DNA of 64,000 nucleotides from Hyaloscypha bicolor E (lineage: Eukaryota; Ascomycota; Leotiomycetes; Helotiales; Hyaloscyphaceae). The notes below the pieces were generated by a model, which was not told the DNA's origin, made no database searches, and saw only the letters and a list, made by a program, of their open reading frames with translations. The DNA lies in NCBI RefSeq assembly GCF_002865645.1, contig NW_020194558.1, positions 1,764,014 to 1,828,013 on the forward strand, in the 5' to 3' direction. Below are positions 1 to 14,073 of the stretch, in pieces; within the stretch, counting starts at the first letter, position 1, and each line of letters opens with the position of its first letter. A program made the translations under genes and the position numbers.

Positions 1-2297
1 TATTGCTGCACAGTCAAATGCCACACACATAGGATTTCAGAAACCGCCTATCAGTCGTGGCGCTCTCCAAGGAACCCCAGAGTCCAAGAGTCAGGCATAT
101 TTTGTGATCTTTCAGCCCCATTCTTATTTTGGGGAGGATGCTCTACGCAGGGGTATGGCCATGTGCCTTTCTGGACACTTCACTCTATTCAAAAAACAAA
201 TAGAGCATATTAAGCAACGGGCTCGCTGCACCGATTTTCAACAAAGATATCATCTCATTGGCTATCCTTGGTAAGTTTTATGCCACCAATTTATTGCTGG
301 GGAACGAAAAACTGGGGACGGAGAGGCGTGAGAGGTGAGGATACGGGAGGCATTGGATGATCGTTAATCAGCAGGCTGGGAGTAAAGATACCTTGCATAA
401 AATTTCCTCATAGGGATAGGGTGTAGATTACCGATGATGGAGGAGTTCCTCATAGGCAGTGTTTTTGTAATATCCATGATGGAGGATATTCACAGGGGAA
501 GGTGCCATAAACAGAATCCCGCGCAACTACTGTAGCTGGGAAGCACGGTAACTTCATGCAACCACAGTCAGGAGAGTCTTTTAGTTCCACATCCTCAGCC
601 AATGCGTGAGAGTGCTGGCCAGGGCGGAGCCAGGAGCAGCGTGAGGGAGCACAGGTCTTGAACTTGAGTCTGAAGCTGTTCAACGAATGTTTCTCGTTTG
701 ATTTTTGATATCCGGCGTATGGCTCTCGAAAGTCAGATTACTTTTAACAACGCGACGTATCAGCATGTGGCCTTCCTGTCCATTCGCCAGCGTCCTGTGA
801 TAAAGCGGGGGATTCGGCCGTACGAATGAAGGCTACGTGGAGAAATATACTTTGGAGACCGAGACGTCGACGGCGGCTTCGAGTAAATCGCCATGTTGCC
901 CACCCAAGCATTCCACTCAAAAGTCCAATTACCTCGGCAAAGATGCCGGCGATGAGATTTATGCGACTGTCGACCGAGATTTCGTTAATCGAGATGGTTC
1001 CGGGAGATTTAGAGCTGCCTGGAAACCTCGAGTCAGATAGACTGACGAGGGAAAAAGGTTAAGATGCCCCGAAATACCCATTGTCTTCCTTGCCGATTTC
1101 GTAAATGATTCAACTCGGGGGTATTCTTAGAGAACTATGCGTAGACTGCTTCTTGCGATCTTCTAGAGATTTCAAGTGAGTAATCTATTTAAGATGGACC
1201 AAAACGTTCAGTTTGAATGACGGGAAACAGCGGCCGGATGAAGTGGCAGTCATAATGTAGTTTTATCGCAATTCGGGTCCTCAGCGACTAGAAAGAAGTA
1301 CTCTCACGAACCACTTTATTATAATGTTGAAGAAGGCGTGGATTTCTATCTAAAAGTGAGTTGATATCTTTTAAGCAGTGCTCAAGGCTCTTAAGATGAC
1401 CAGAAGGGAGCCACGTCTGCTTACTGACATTAATGGCCAACAGGACTGCAAATGGCGAGAACGAGAATACAATAGCTGGTGCTACAAGAACGGGTTAACA
1501 CCCGAAACGGCTCAGGTCCTGCAGAACTTGGATCTCATTGGCGCACTATTGATCTCTCTATTGGCACCAAGTTTCAAATTTTCAGTCGAGGCTGTGAGAA
1601 CCGAGGAATAGCAGATTCATAAACACATAACCTTGCAGGCCGGCAAAGATTCGAATAATCCAGATGATCAAGGACGTGCAGATCTCGCTCCGAAGACCCT
1701 CTACATATCTTATTCGGGAAACAGCCATGATGTGGGAGTACAAAACAGTTTCAAATCTGCTACCAGGAAAGTTTTGCCAAATGGAGCGTTTGTAAGTGAT
1801 AAGGCTATTTTGACCTCCATACAAGTTAGGCCCGAGTGCGGGAAGCTGCATGTTGGAAAGAGGCTGAGCTGCAACATGCTGGTAGTCGGGTCGTGAATCC
1901 TACGCAGACTACCCACATCTCGTAGCTCTACTACAACACCCCAAACACAGGGTAACATCATGAGCAAACTTCATATCAAGAATCTCGGGGCAGCTTGCAG
2001 CACCGAAAAAATCGTGAGTTGGTTGGTGAGGTTAGTACGCGTCCGGATAGGAAGGAAGGTTTTCTCTCACACGACTCGTAGCCGGGGAATTACTATATGA
2101 ACAGATGGCTTTGAAGAACGGTGGAACATTTTTCGCTGCTAGTATGGGGCGGGGTGACTCCGTAAGCACTCACGCAACACAACGATGTGATTACAAAACT
2201 ATCTCAGACTGGGCACAAACTGTCTATGTAGCGCAACCTAAAAACTCCCGATTGCTAATGCGTATATAATCCTGACCGCCAGACTTGATCAGACGCT
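1..2297. other. Region without a supported gene
   Basis: Only short open frames without recognisable domains are present. At 1064 a short peptide begins MPRNTHCLPCRFRK and meets a stop. This resembles the first half of a Zn2Cys6 DNA-binding motif (CxxCRxRK), but the second half is not visible, so it could be a relic or chance. The region also holds the 3' flank of the minus-strand ero1 gene. I see no repeat or RNA gene. Confidence 0.5.
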
Positions 2298-4229
2298 TCA
2301 GAGCTCATCGATATTCGGTCGTTTGATGTACCACGACCTTGGACTGATGGGCAATCCGATGTAGAATTCCCAAATTCTTGATGCCTCTATGACGAAAATT
2401 CGCCATCTACGAAAAAAGTTAGTTTCTAGACATGGTGGTAGCAGGAGGCAACTTACAATCTGGCTGGCAAAGTCACCCAGCCTCGGACCACATATTTGGA
2501 GACTCTCCAGATGAGATCTAACTCGGAGTAGAATTCCTCTTTGAAGGTAGCATTTTCTGGAAGTCGATTCCTTCGCAGGGCCTCTTCTCGTTCGTGGTCC
2601 ACGTAGTCTTCTTCAACAGAGTCTGAAAATGGCTTGTCGGGGACGACGTTGTGAGGTTTCAGGACCCGAGCAGGCATTACATGGTGATGACCTTCGCTCT
2701 CCTCAGCGGTTTCTTCGTCTTCAACCATTATTCTAAAGCTGTTGATAGCCTCCAAGGAGCTGGAAATCCGTGCCAGGGTGTTGAATAGGGCTACTAACTC
2801 CGTTCTTTTCAACATCGGGATATCGTCTGAGTTATTGTCAAACTCGAATAAAACCTTCAAAGCGGCTCCATATCCAGCGGTCTGCAGTTTCCCCCAAAGT
2901 CGGCACTTGTCACATCCAACACAGTCCATGATTCGACTGACGTTCCTGAATCTGTTGCGGAAGTCTTCCTTTAGACTCGGGCCTTCGCCGTTGACAAACA
3001 TAAGGCTCTCATCAAAAATTTGGGGCGCAGTACCAGCTTTGGAGGTAAGAGCTTGGACCTTCTGTTTGGTGATACGATCTTGCCATGGATCTCCCGAGCA
3101 GAATGTGTAGTCCTTGAGGTAAGGGCCGAGTTTTGTTACGGCTCGGAGCACAAGCGCATAATTGAAGTACAGGTTCGAGACTCGTTCTGGGAAGCCATGG
3201 AGTCTGTCTTTGTAACACGTGAGATTTGGTCCCCACTCGCCAGTGGTTTGGTTCAGGTAGTCCCAACAAAGATGGGTGCTGATAGACGTGTGCATGCCCG
3301 AAACGACTCTGTAAAATACCCGTTTCTCCAAGCATTCATCTTCATGCTCAAGGCCACTCTCTGTGACGAATGGTGTATTTGGTTCCCGTTTTTGCTGCTC
3401 TTCAAGAGCCTGTTGCCTGCCATAATCTCGCATGACAGATTGAAGCTCATTAGCAGCCGGTCCGCGTTGAGGAAATGCTGAGGTTCCAAGGGAAGCCGAT
3501 TTTGGGAAGGATGCTTTTGAAAAGCAATTCTCTCGATAGATGGCGTCCCAAACTTGCTTGGTGCCTTCTCCTGCATATCCGGTAAATCGTTCTGGGTTGT
3601 CAATCAAGCTCACATAATCCCCCTTCGATCCAGCGCTCTCGTCTTCTGGGACACAGTAGTCTCGTTCGTCGCACTCATCATCGTATTCTACAACGCAGCT
3701 CTCTCCAACGTCTTCACCCAGCATTCCTTGCAATGGCTTCTTTGGCCCTCTCTCTTCTTGCAGTCGTTTCCCTGGATGGCCTGCCTTTGGTCCCTCTAGC
3801 TTTCCCAGTTCCTCAGCTCTCCATATTGGTGGGATCTCGTCCTCATTGTCTAATGTATTAACAGCACACGCGATATTACCGCACATGCCATTCTCATCAC
3901 TCCAAAACGGACATTCCTTCCCAAATAAATTTAATCGATAGTATGAGAAGAAGTCGGTATTTCGGGTGATATCGACGAGCGACTGCCGAAGCTCCCGATT
4001 GAGTCCATCGAGGGTAGAGTAGGAAGCGCATGCGTCAGAGACAATTGCCTTTGGGGAGATCTGAGTAATGGCATTAGACATGTATGCCTGGTAGAAAAGA
4101 AGAAGAGCGTACCGCGCAAACATCGGGTCCAGGAGACTGGGACTTCGATGCAGCTTTGGAGGCTGTAGCGTGAGAGGTCCCTAGTAAGGTGAACACAGCA
4201 AGATAAAATACTCGCGCAGCTGATTTCAT
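2298..4229 (-). CDS. ero1: ERO1, endoplasmic reticulum thiol oxidase
   Basis: FAD-dependent thiol oxidase of the ER lumen that re-oxidises protein disulfide isomerase. Three exons assemble in frame: 4229-4113, 4060-2457 and 2406-2298, giving 609 aa, a normal fungal Ero1 length. Exon 1 encodes a signal peptide (MKSAARVFYLAVFTLLGTS). The shuttle pair is CGNIAC at about residues 99-104, close to yeast C100/C105. The active-site CVGCDKC lies near 419-425 and is followed by a conserved Trp. The first intron (4112-4061) has a GTACGC donor. The second (2456-2407) has GTAAGT, a CTAAC branch site and a TTTCGTAG acceptor, and it adds a last exon of 35 codons that a single-ORF reading would miss. Family assignment is firm; the two introns are inferred from signals and phase. 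Confidence 0.95.
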
Positions 4230-5209
4230 TGTTCCTTTCAAACACCTGGCACTCGGACTTTATCCTTGATATTATGCGATTTAGCCACTGTTTGAAAGGT
4301 GAAATAGATGGAAGTGTGGGGCCCGTGTCTGAGCAGTCTAAAGAAGCTGGAGTTTATTGAGGCCTCGAACCATCCATGTGCTGAACAAAGAAATGGCAAG
4401 AAACGGAACAGGCTTTATGTGCAGGGTATCATATGATCGTAATTGAGTAATTGTACAGACTTGGCACGGACGGGATCGGAATTTGTACAAAAGATGATTG
4501 CAAAGCACAGAGGGTTTCGGTATATCTGTCAGTTTGAAGTCGTGGTCCGATTACAATTCCACTTGCGGCACGATAGCGCGAGCTGGCGCCACCTGAGCCA
4601 CAGCCCTGGCGAGCGCCACTGGTTCCTGACGAGATCCCCATTTAGAATGCCATCTTTCCCGCCCTCTCGGCGGGCAGCTGCGGGGCTGAAGGAAACGTGA
4701 TGTTGCCGCATGGCGTCGTATCTCACAGCATGATTTCCTGGCATGTAGATTGCCATTTGATTGAAAGCTTTTAGGTCCGGCTTGGATGAAGAGTTGTCCT
4801 TTGCGAATGGCACCATTTTCAAGAGGAATGCGGAAACATTGTTTTGACAGGCCCTAGAAAGAAAGCCCCCCTTTTCTCTGGCAGAACCTTAATATCGCAC
4901 GCATCTTGAAGAAGTTTTCATGCATTTCTTGAGTTTATCCACATACACCAAAGTCATATCGTACAATGACTCCACTCTTGCCGATGATCAAACAACTCCC
5001 TAGAAACCCCCCAACAACACCAGAAATATCGAAACAAGGGGCCTCAATTGATCCTAATCTAGAGCATCGAAGTAGAGCTGGAGCCGCGAAGTGGATGTAT
5101 CGGAGAGACATAAACGTAACATCATCAAAGCATACGCCATGGCTCGGAGGTTCTTGTGCGGAGTAGAAACGCTAGCAAATTCAGATCAAGCAAAGATTCC
5201 ACACATCCT
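4230..5209. other. Intergenic: ero1 promoter side and cks1 3' flank
   Basis: No supported gene. The part next to 4229 should hold the ero1 promoter and 5' UTR; the part next to 5210 is the cks1 3' flank. I did not see a clear unfolded-protein-response element or other named site. Confidence 0.5.
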
Positions 5210-5737
5210 CTATTGGCCTGGTGGAACATAGTTGATCGGTCTCCTATGACTTGCGTTAGAGACGGCGAAGAAAGATTGAACGTTTAGGGCTTACTTGAAG
5301 AGAAGTATGTGGGGTTCCGGCTCGTGTACTTCATAATGTTCCCATCCAAGACTCTAGGGGGCAGATAGTTAGCAGCGTCCCATAATAATTGGATACCTTT
5401 TTCGCACCTGTGTAATTCCCAACGCTCGCCATTCTTCCTCCCACAATAGCTTTAGTGTGCCTTTCGATGGGTCGTGGTAGTCTTTAGGAATTGCCTTCAG
5501 CATATTCTTCGGAAGCTGAACATGGCGGTACTCGTATTCGTTATCAGAGTATCTGGAAGAGTCAGCACTGATCCGTGGGACATGGAGACTGCTGCCATTG
5601 CTGTAGGGGTTTGAATGGGGCACCCACCTTGCAGAATAATGAATCGAATCAATGAATTCTTCCAAACGCGCCTTTTCTGATTCCGTAAGTTGCCTTGGAA
5701 CCTTGTTCCGTCGATTATAGTCCAAGTCCGACGACAT
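5210..5737 (-). CDS. cks1: CKS1, cyclin-dependent kinase regulatory subunit
   Basis: Small Cdk-binding adaptor (Suc1/Cks1 family) that recruits phosphorylated substrates to Cdk1 and acts in cell-cycle progression. Four exons join in frame: 5737-5628, 5552-5408, 5353-5295 and 5243-5210, giving 115 aa. The family core is intact: [20 protein letters not shown] across the first junction, then [13 protein letters not shown], the strand [18 protein letters not shown], and the tail [10 protein letters not shown] in the last exon. Introns carry GTGGGT, GTGCGA and GTAAGC donors, and CTGAC/CTAAC branch sites are visible. The start is the Met of [10 protein letters not shown]; an upstream in-frame Met at 5842 would add 35 unconserved residues and is probably 5' UTR. 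Confidence 0.95.
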
Positions 5738-6582
5738 GTTGTATAGGTGAACTGTAGCCAGGCTCGCCCGAGGACGCGGATGAGCGAATCGCGGGGCAGG
5801 GTAGCACGCGACGTGAATGTTCTCAATCCTCTGGAATTTCAAGGTTGTTGAGTATTCCAGAAAAGGTCAGGACAGGCAAATCAGATCGATCGGTCGTACG
5901 GGGGAAATAAAAGCGAATGTGGGGAGAAGTCGCAGTAGGGAAGCTGTTGGTTCTCTCTCTGCAGGGTGTCGACGATTGATAGTTTCTGGAATTGTCTAGA
6001 ATCGACTTTAAGAGGTAAAGAAGCAAGTGGAGGAGGAACGAGGGTTGGAGTACGATGAAGGGGGCCTTGCAGTAGCGAATTGGTAGCAAATCGTGTTCGT
6101 AAAGGTCGTGGTGTTCGTGGAGGTTGATCGAGGGGTGGGAACAATAATCGGAGCAAAACGCGATGTTTACAAGATGGCAGCGGCAGCCTCGCCTGGAAGA
6201 CTGGTCACGTGAAAGAGTTGACCCTAACTTGACTGGGGTCATCGAGACCAAAGTTTGGCAGGCACATTCAATAATACATTGTCCTTAGATTGTCCGGCGC
6301 ATTCTCACGACAAGTGAATTAATATACATCGCAAGGTGCGGCTCTGAGCAAGCACCTGCGGATACGTTCAGTTGTACAGCAGTCTCGACACTCTCATTTT
6401 CCTCCTTGGTTAGATTCTCGCCAACGACAAGGATCAAAACCTCCACGCGCAAATCAATCGCGTCCCCGTCGCCCACCAACCATCGTCCGATCACATAAAA
6501 TCGAGAAGTCTGGGAGGGAATCTATCGCGCGTGCGATTGTCGAATTGAGAAAGAAGTGTGGTGCCGTGAAGGCCAGGGAAGG
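5738..6582. promoter_or_regulatory. Divergent promoter region between cks1 and the Rsc4-like gene
   Basis: An 845-bp gap between two divergently transcribed genes. It holds long pyrimidine or purine tracts, as is common in fungal promoters and 5' UTRs, and only spurious open frames (a 142-codon minus-strand frame at 5823-6251 has no domain character). No specific element is identified. Confidence 0.5.
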
Positions 6583-9102
6583 ATGGACAAGCGCAAGGTC
6601 AACGGCGGGGGAGCAGCTGAGGACTTGGACGAGCGCGCATCGAAGAGGAGAAAGCTTCCTAATGTAAGTCGTCTGTCGAGCTGTTCATCGGAAGTCGCGA
6701 TCGTCTGCGATGGGAATTGTGTTTTTGGTACATTGGCGATGGTCCGCAGGGTCCTGAAGCGGCGCGCCGAAGGTTCATGGCACTGCACCACCCGTCGAGA
6801 CCTCCGCATTTGTTCAAGACGGCAAGGCTGACAGTCAACAAGGACCACGTTGATCTATCGCAAGGCGAAACCCCAGAAACCACTACAACGATAGGCCTGA
6901 GATTGCTGGAGCAATTCAGGAAGACTATAGACAAACAGTACGTCGAGCCCTCTTTTTATATCCTTTGCGACAACTCGATCATTACCAGTAGCCTTGTGGA
7001 CGGGTACAAGCCTGCAATACTCTGCACCTTCCTCATCTCTCAAAGCTTCTCCGGTTCTGTAGATTCACCGACCTGCTTCTTATTCCAGGCAACTAGTGAA
7101 CAATGACTGACACTCATCCAGTGGACGACTCATCTCTACGAACTTCCTCACGCTCCCCAACAAGCGACAGCTTCCCGACTACTACAGAGTTATTAAGATG
7201 CCCATTGCTTTTGACACCATCGAAGCCAAATTGAACCGTCGGGAGTTTCCCCATTTGACGAGCCTCGAAAGCTATTTCAAGCGAATGATCTCGAATGCAA
7301 AGGAATACAACGAGAAGGGATCAGAGATCGCCGAGGACGCTGAACGATTTAGGAAAGCGTTGAGCAATTTCATGGTCAGACACAATCCAGCTTACAAGAC
7401 GCCTGGATACGTGGCCTTCCCAACGCCGATACCTGGCACGCCAGACCGGACCGATGGGGTTGGCAGTGATATGGACGCAGATGGCGAACCCGACAACGAA
7501 ATTGAAAGCCAATCTGTTGCTAAGAGGCAACGGGGTCGTCCTAAAAGTTTACCAAATCAGGTTCGGACGTCGAGTAATACGCCTGCCTTATCAGAGCCGC
7601 GATACTCCGGAATCAACTTCTCAGGGCTTACCTTCCAACAAGCCCAAGAGAAACTCGTAGAGGAGTTGATGAACGTTAAGGAATTCGACGAGTGAGCAAG
7701 CCCACAATTCCTTGCATTTATATTTTACTGACCAACCATGCCAGGGACGAATTTTCAATGTTTCTGCCGTTTCTGAAGCTTCCAACGCGGGATGATCTTC
7801 CTGACTACTACAAAGTGGTTTCAAATCCAATTGATCTCACGAGTCTCCGCAAACGTATCAGAGGCGTCCGGGGCAAGCAAGCCGCCACTGGAATCTCCGA
7901 ATTCAAGACCTGGGCTGCCTTTGAAGAGGAGTCAAGCTATTTATGGCGAAATGCATTTCACTATAACGAAGATGGCAGTGACATATTTGTACTGGCAAAG
8001 GAATTACAGGTTAGTTACAAAATGTTTACTCAGAGGGCTAGTTACTGATAATCCCAGTCTTCCTTCAAGAAACTATTTCAAGAGGCAAAAGCAGTTGTGC
8101 CAGAGCCTGCCGGTCCGAAGATCAAGTTGAAGATGCCAGAACCTGGTCCCAAGATTACTCTCAAGTTTGGAGGGAGCAGAGCAAGTCCCGCCGATTCTCC
8201 TGCTCCACAATCAGCACCGCAAACAAACGGCTCTAACGGAGTTGCACTGAATGGTCTAGGTCGTCGAAACCCTTTCGGTGGTTCTCATTCGGCTGCCACC
8301 CCCATTCCCAATTTAGATCAGCTTGAGCGGGCGCGAAGCATGTCTGGCTCCGTACCATCGCCAACACCCTCAAATTCTGGATTGGTCAAGAATGAAGATG
8401 GTGCTCGCAATTCCCCTGCTGTGGTACCGGGTTATAATGGCTACCGAGGAGGCAGCCAAGCTGCCTCAACTCCTGGTCTGTCTGGGAATGGTATGCCACC
8501 ACCCTCGACACCAGGTCTTCAGAACATATTTTCACAAGGAGGAGGATATGCGCAGTCTTTTAACCACCAGCCTCAGTTCCAAACCCCAAACCCTAGCTTT
8601 GATTCAAAATGGAGACAGCCTGGTAAAAGTAAGCAATCTCTTGAAACAATTCTGGTTAATGTCTTGCTGACCACTTGCAGCTGCTTCCGATGCCATGATC
8701 ACCAACCTTAGCCTAGCAACCCATCCAGGTCTCAACATCTCTCACCATTTCCGAATGGATCTTCCTCCATCTCCTACAATGGCCCAGCAGTCCATTACCA
8801 TAAACCTTCCATCAACTCACTATTATCTTCAGATCAAGCCAACAATTGCAGCCTCGCTTCTCGAACGTCAACACAAACTGTTTGTCACTTGTGGAAATCA
8901 AAGATTGCATGCTATGCCCACTATTCCTGGCCATTCAGTCGATCAACGACACCCTCTCTTCGAGGCCCGACTCCTACCTGGTGTGAATCGAATCGAAGTT
9001 GAACTGATTGCTGCACTTCCTAAAGGTGCAGCTAAGCCTATTAGCGGTCAAGAGGTTGAGTTGGAGAAAATCACCGTGTTTGCTAATCTTATGCGGTCTT
9101 GA
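6583..9102 (+). CDS. Tandem-bromodomain protein, RSC complex Rsc4-like
   Basis: Probable subunit of the RSC/SWI-SNF class chromatin remodeller that reads acetylated histone tails. Six exons: 6583-6663, 6750 (or 6843)-6937, 7122-7691, 7745-8009, 8058-8628 and 8681-9102, all phases consistent, giving 698 or 667 aa. Bromodomain 1 spans exons 2-3 (LPDYYRVIKMPIAFDTIE, then AKEYNEKGSEI with the acetyl-lysine-binding Asn). Bromodomain 2 spans exon 4 (LPDYYKVVSNPIDLTSLRK, then HYNEDGSDI). A Ser/Pro/Gly-rich linker follows, including twin PKIKLKMPEP/PKITLKF segments. A conserved C-terminal domain (TNLSLATHPGLN) resembles that of Rsc4 homologues. The N-terminus has a basic SKRRKLP stretch, a likely nuclear signal. 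The acceptor of intron 1 is ambiguous: CGCAG at 6749, or AACAAG at 6842 with a CTGAC just upstream. Confidence 0.85.
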
Positions 9103-9408
9103 GTTGGTGGTACTTTGTACATATGGCGTCAAATTGGTAGGGAAAGGCCTCGGCGGCGTTACATGGAGGAGGGCAGTGGTCCAAGTCACAGAATGTGGCC
9201 TCGGCCTACCAGGCGTTGTACACTAGCAGCATATTGTGTTTGACTTAATTTCGGTACACGGACAGAGCGTTGAGAATGTGATGCTAATGTATTATACTTG
9301 AGACAACCTCGAATCTCACTTTCGCTTTCTTGAGAAGGGAGATAAATGTGACTGTGAACGAGTACCGAGCCGCCTGTGGTTGTCTACCACATTCCGCTGG
9401 AATACAGC
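9103..9408. other. Convergent 3' flanks
   Basis: Gap between the convergent Rsc4-like and GFA-domain genes; expected to hold both 3' UTRs. Nothing else seen. Confidence 0.5.
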
Positions 9409-9993
9409 TCATCGGCTAGTTCTTCTCCCTTGAACGCCGTCGCTATGTGAGAAAATACTCCACCTTGATGTCTTTGATGGCTCACCATCTTCCCTTTCAT
9501 CAAGCGTCGAAACGCAGATTCTCTTGATGTTGATTTTCTGTCCTTCGACTTCGTACATGCCCTTGAGGAAGCATCTGATACCGCACCTGGGGCAAAAGCT
9601 ATGGTGAACCTTATGCGTGTTAAACGTGTAGTCTGTGAGGGCGTCCCTTCCCTCAGTTGGAGTGAGCAGTTTGAAGGACCCTTCTTCTGGAGCGACCAAG
9701 ACAGCGTTTCCCTTCAAGCAGATGCTGCAATTGCACTTTGTGATGATGACGCTACTAGAAGAATTAACAACATATTCGTTCGACGAGAAGTGAGCCGGGA
9801 GGACGTCTCATCCTCTCAGCTGGTGCGAGGAGGAACCTTTGGCGTATGATAACATGGAACAGGTTCTGGACTTCATGGGATTTGGAATAGCTAAATTGAG
9901 ACGGACGGAGTAGGTGATGAAGCCGCAGTGGCAGGAGCCTTTGTAGACCAGGTGCTCTGGTGGGATGCTGGTGTTGTCTGCAGTTGCACTCAT
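9409..9993 (-). CDS. GFA / Mss4-like zinc-binding domain protein
   Basis: Member of the glutathione-dependent formaldehyde-activating enzyme-like family (GFA, DUF636), small zinc proteins common and often duplicated in fungi; the substrate cannot be told. The zinc ligands are all visible: CHCG at about residues 21-24 in exon 1, CNCSIC at the start of exon 2, and CPRCG after HHSF. The start is MSATADNTSIPPEHL at 9993. My best intron is 9853-9755 (GTTATC donor, TTCTTCTAG acceptor), giving 161 aa, but the donor is weak and the boundary is uncertain. Near the C-terminus (about 9450-9480) the other frame reads AIKDIKVEYFLT, which looks more family-like than the annotated tail, so a recent frameshift or small unseen intron is possible. 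Confidence 0.75.
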
Positions 9994-10329
9994 GATAGGT
10001 GTTGAAAATTTGACGTGGAGTAATGACCAAAAGCGTAGAGGATGGTGATGTATTAGCTTTGCCTTTTCAGTAAAGCACGGAAAGGTTGAGTCAGAATAAC
10101 AACAACTCGAGAGAGAATTTCCTCGGTTAATGTTCCCGTGGTACTGCGCTGGGATAGGGGGCGGGGAGTGGGCAAACTTGATGCCTCATCAGGCATGAAA
10201 ACGCTCGGGTTGTCGCTTCCCAAAAAATGGAACTAAAAAAAGTTCCACAATCTCGAAAAGTTCATCATCCCGCCAAAGACCCTCAGTCTTCAAATTTCTC
10301 AATCGAAATCAAAAACAAACACAGCAACT
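9994..10329. promoter_or_regulatory. Divergent promoter region of the GFA gene and ssb1
   Basis: A 336-bp gap between divergent starts. At 10228-10247 there is a perfect inverted repeat, TGGAACT, six A, AGTTCCA, followed by CGAAAAGTTC at 10254-10263. GAA/TTC modules suggest a heat-shock-element-like site upstream of an Hsp70 gene, but the spacing is not the canonical GAAnnTTC, so this is a weak suggestion. Confidence 0.4.
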
Positions 10330-12837
<2,508 letters not shown>

Positions 12838-13227
12838 ATTACCTCTACACCTGCTGAATAAACGGAGCAAATGGGAAGGTTGTTGATGCATGATTTTTTA
12901 CGGCATGGATGGCCCCTCTGGTTTCTGGCTCTTTTCGCCTGAGTTCACAAAAAGTCATTTGCGAGTTGATGATCTGGCTACTTTATGATCCAGGTATATT
13001 TCCTTCCTTCTACGGGCATAAAGCGCGCTTGTAGAACAGGGAGACCGGTTTGTTAATCAAATTGAATCAAATTTGTCAAAATCTGTTGCCGTTTCCTTCA
13101 GTGACTGCGAGCCCTCGTCATGGGGTTTCCAAACGTAAAGCAGGCGTTCTCCTGGTATGGACGAGAAATAGGAAATTTGGGATAATTAGGAAAGAGTTGA
13201 AAAGATTGTTTGTCTATGATAGTTGGT
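12838..13227. other. Convergent 3' flanks of ssb1 and the F-box-like gene
   Basis: Holds the ssb1 3' UTR and the flank of the opposite gene. No gene or named element is seen. Confidence 0.5.
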
Positions 13228-13893
13228 TCAGATCACCTGGATCAAATTCTCATCCTGCTCATCCCCAGATTTTTCAAGCAAATAACTGACATCATTACCA
13301 CTCCCCGCATCCCAACCGTTCCTCACCACTGCGAATTGACCTTCCTTCAAAGTCGCCTTTTCCAAATACGGATCCCTCAAGACCCTTTTCAGCTTCCTCC
13401 AACTCTCGTACTCCTTTCTGATGTCATTTCTCTGGGTTCCCAGATAATGGCCGCCGACACTCTGATCCCGGACCACGACTTCCAACTCTCTCAGCCGTCC
13501 ATTGAGGATACAGTCTTCAAGAGCCGGAATTAAAGAACGACAGAAGAAATCTTTCGTTCCCCAGCGCACAATCAGAAGGCGTAAGGAGCGGATTTGGCGT
13601 CGGTTGTCGAGGAACGGTGGTGTGAGGAGGTGGGACCAGGTTTCGTTGCGGCGTAAGATGGTTAAGGAGAAGGCGTTATTTGTGAAGTAGAGGGGTCGGA
13701 GTTCGTGGTATATTTGTGTGCAGGTTAGGAGGAGGGCATGTGGAAAGTGTGTGTGTGGTGACATGTAAGTCGAGGAGAGATCGATGTGAGGTTGCGGGGA
13801 GCTTGTCAATATTGTGTAGATCTTGTGCCGTAATTCGGGGGCGAGGTCGAGAAAACGGAATGGTTTCGAGAGCTTCTGTTCATGGGAATCCAT
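13228..13893 (-). CDS. F-box-like fungal protein of unknown role
   Basis: Single-exon gene of 221 aa. The N-terminus FRFLDLAPELRHKIYTIL is the FLDLPxELRxxIY motif found in a large, poorly characterised fungal family with F-box-like helices. It is followed by the usual LLLTCTQIYHELRPLYF segment and a FTNNAFSL strand. This resembles substrate adaptors of SCF ubiquitin ligases by fold only; no substrate can be inferred. I prefer the start MDSHEQKLSK at 13893; an upstream in-frame Met at 13965 adds 24 unconserved residues. It is divergent from rrf1 with only 180 bp between starts, so the two probably share a promoter region. Confidence 0.8.
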   Translation of the reverse strand: MDSHEQKLSKPFRFLDLAPELRHKIYTILTSSPQPHIDLSSTYMSPHTHFPHALLLTCTQIYHELRPLYFTNNAFSLTILRRNETWSHLLTPPFLDNRRQIRSLRLLIVRWGTKDFFCRSLIPALEDCILNGRLRELEVVVRDQSVGGHYLGTQRNDIRKEYESWRKLKRVLRDPYLEKATLKEGQFAVVRNGWDAGSGNDVSYLLEKSGDEQDENLIQVI

Positions 13894-14073
13894 TTTGTGT
13901 TGATTGATGGGAGGTTGAGAAGATGTGTGGCTTCTTTCAAGGTATTTGTGTTGGTGTTGCCACACATGCTATTTAGGGAGAAGGCTGATGTAAAATGCAA
14001 GGCGGTTTGGCCGCCTTGTCAATCGCGAAATTTTGTTTGCAGCTCCTGATGCAAGCTACAAACACAACAAACC

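Noticed and set aside
826..1062. Two overlapping plus-strand frames of 67-78 codons
   Set aside because: Low complexity or Arg-rich, no homology that I recognise, mutually overlapping frames.
1064..1106. Possible Zn2Cys6 start (CLPCRFRK)
   Set aside because: Only half of the motif is present before a stop and no in-frame continuation with the remaining cysteines is visible.
5823..6251. 142-codon minus-strand frame upstream of cks1
   Set aside because: Biased composition, no domain, lies where the cks1 5' UTR/promoter is expected.
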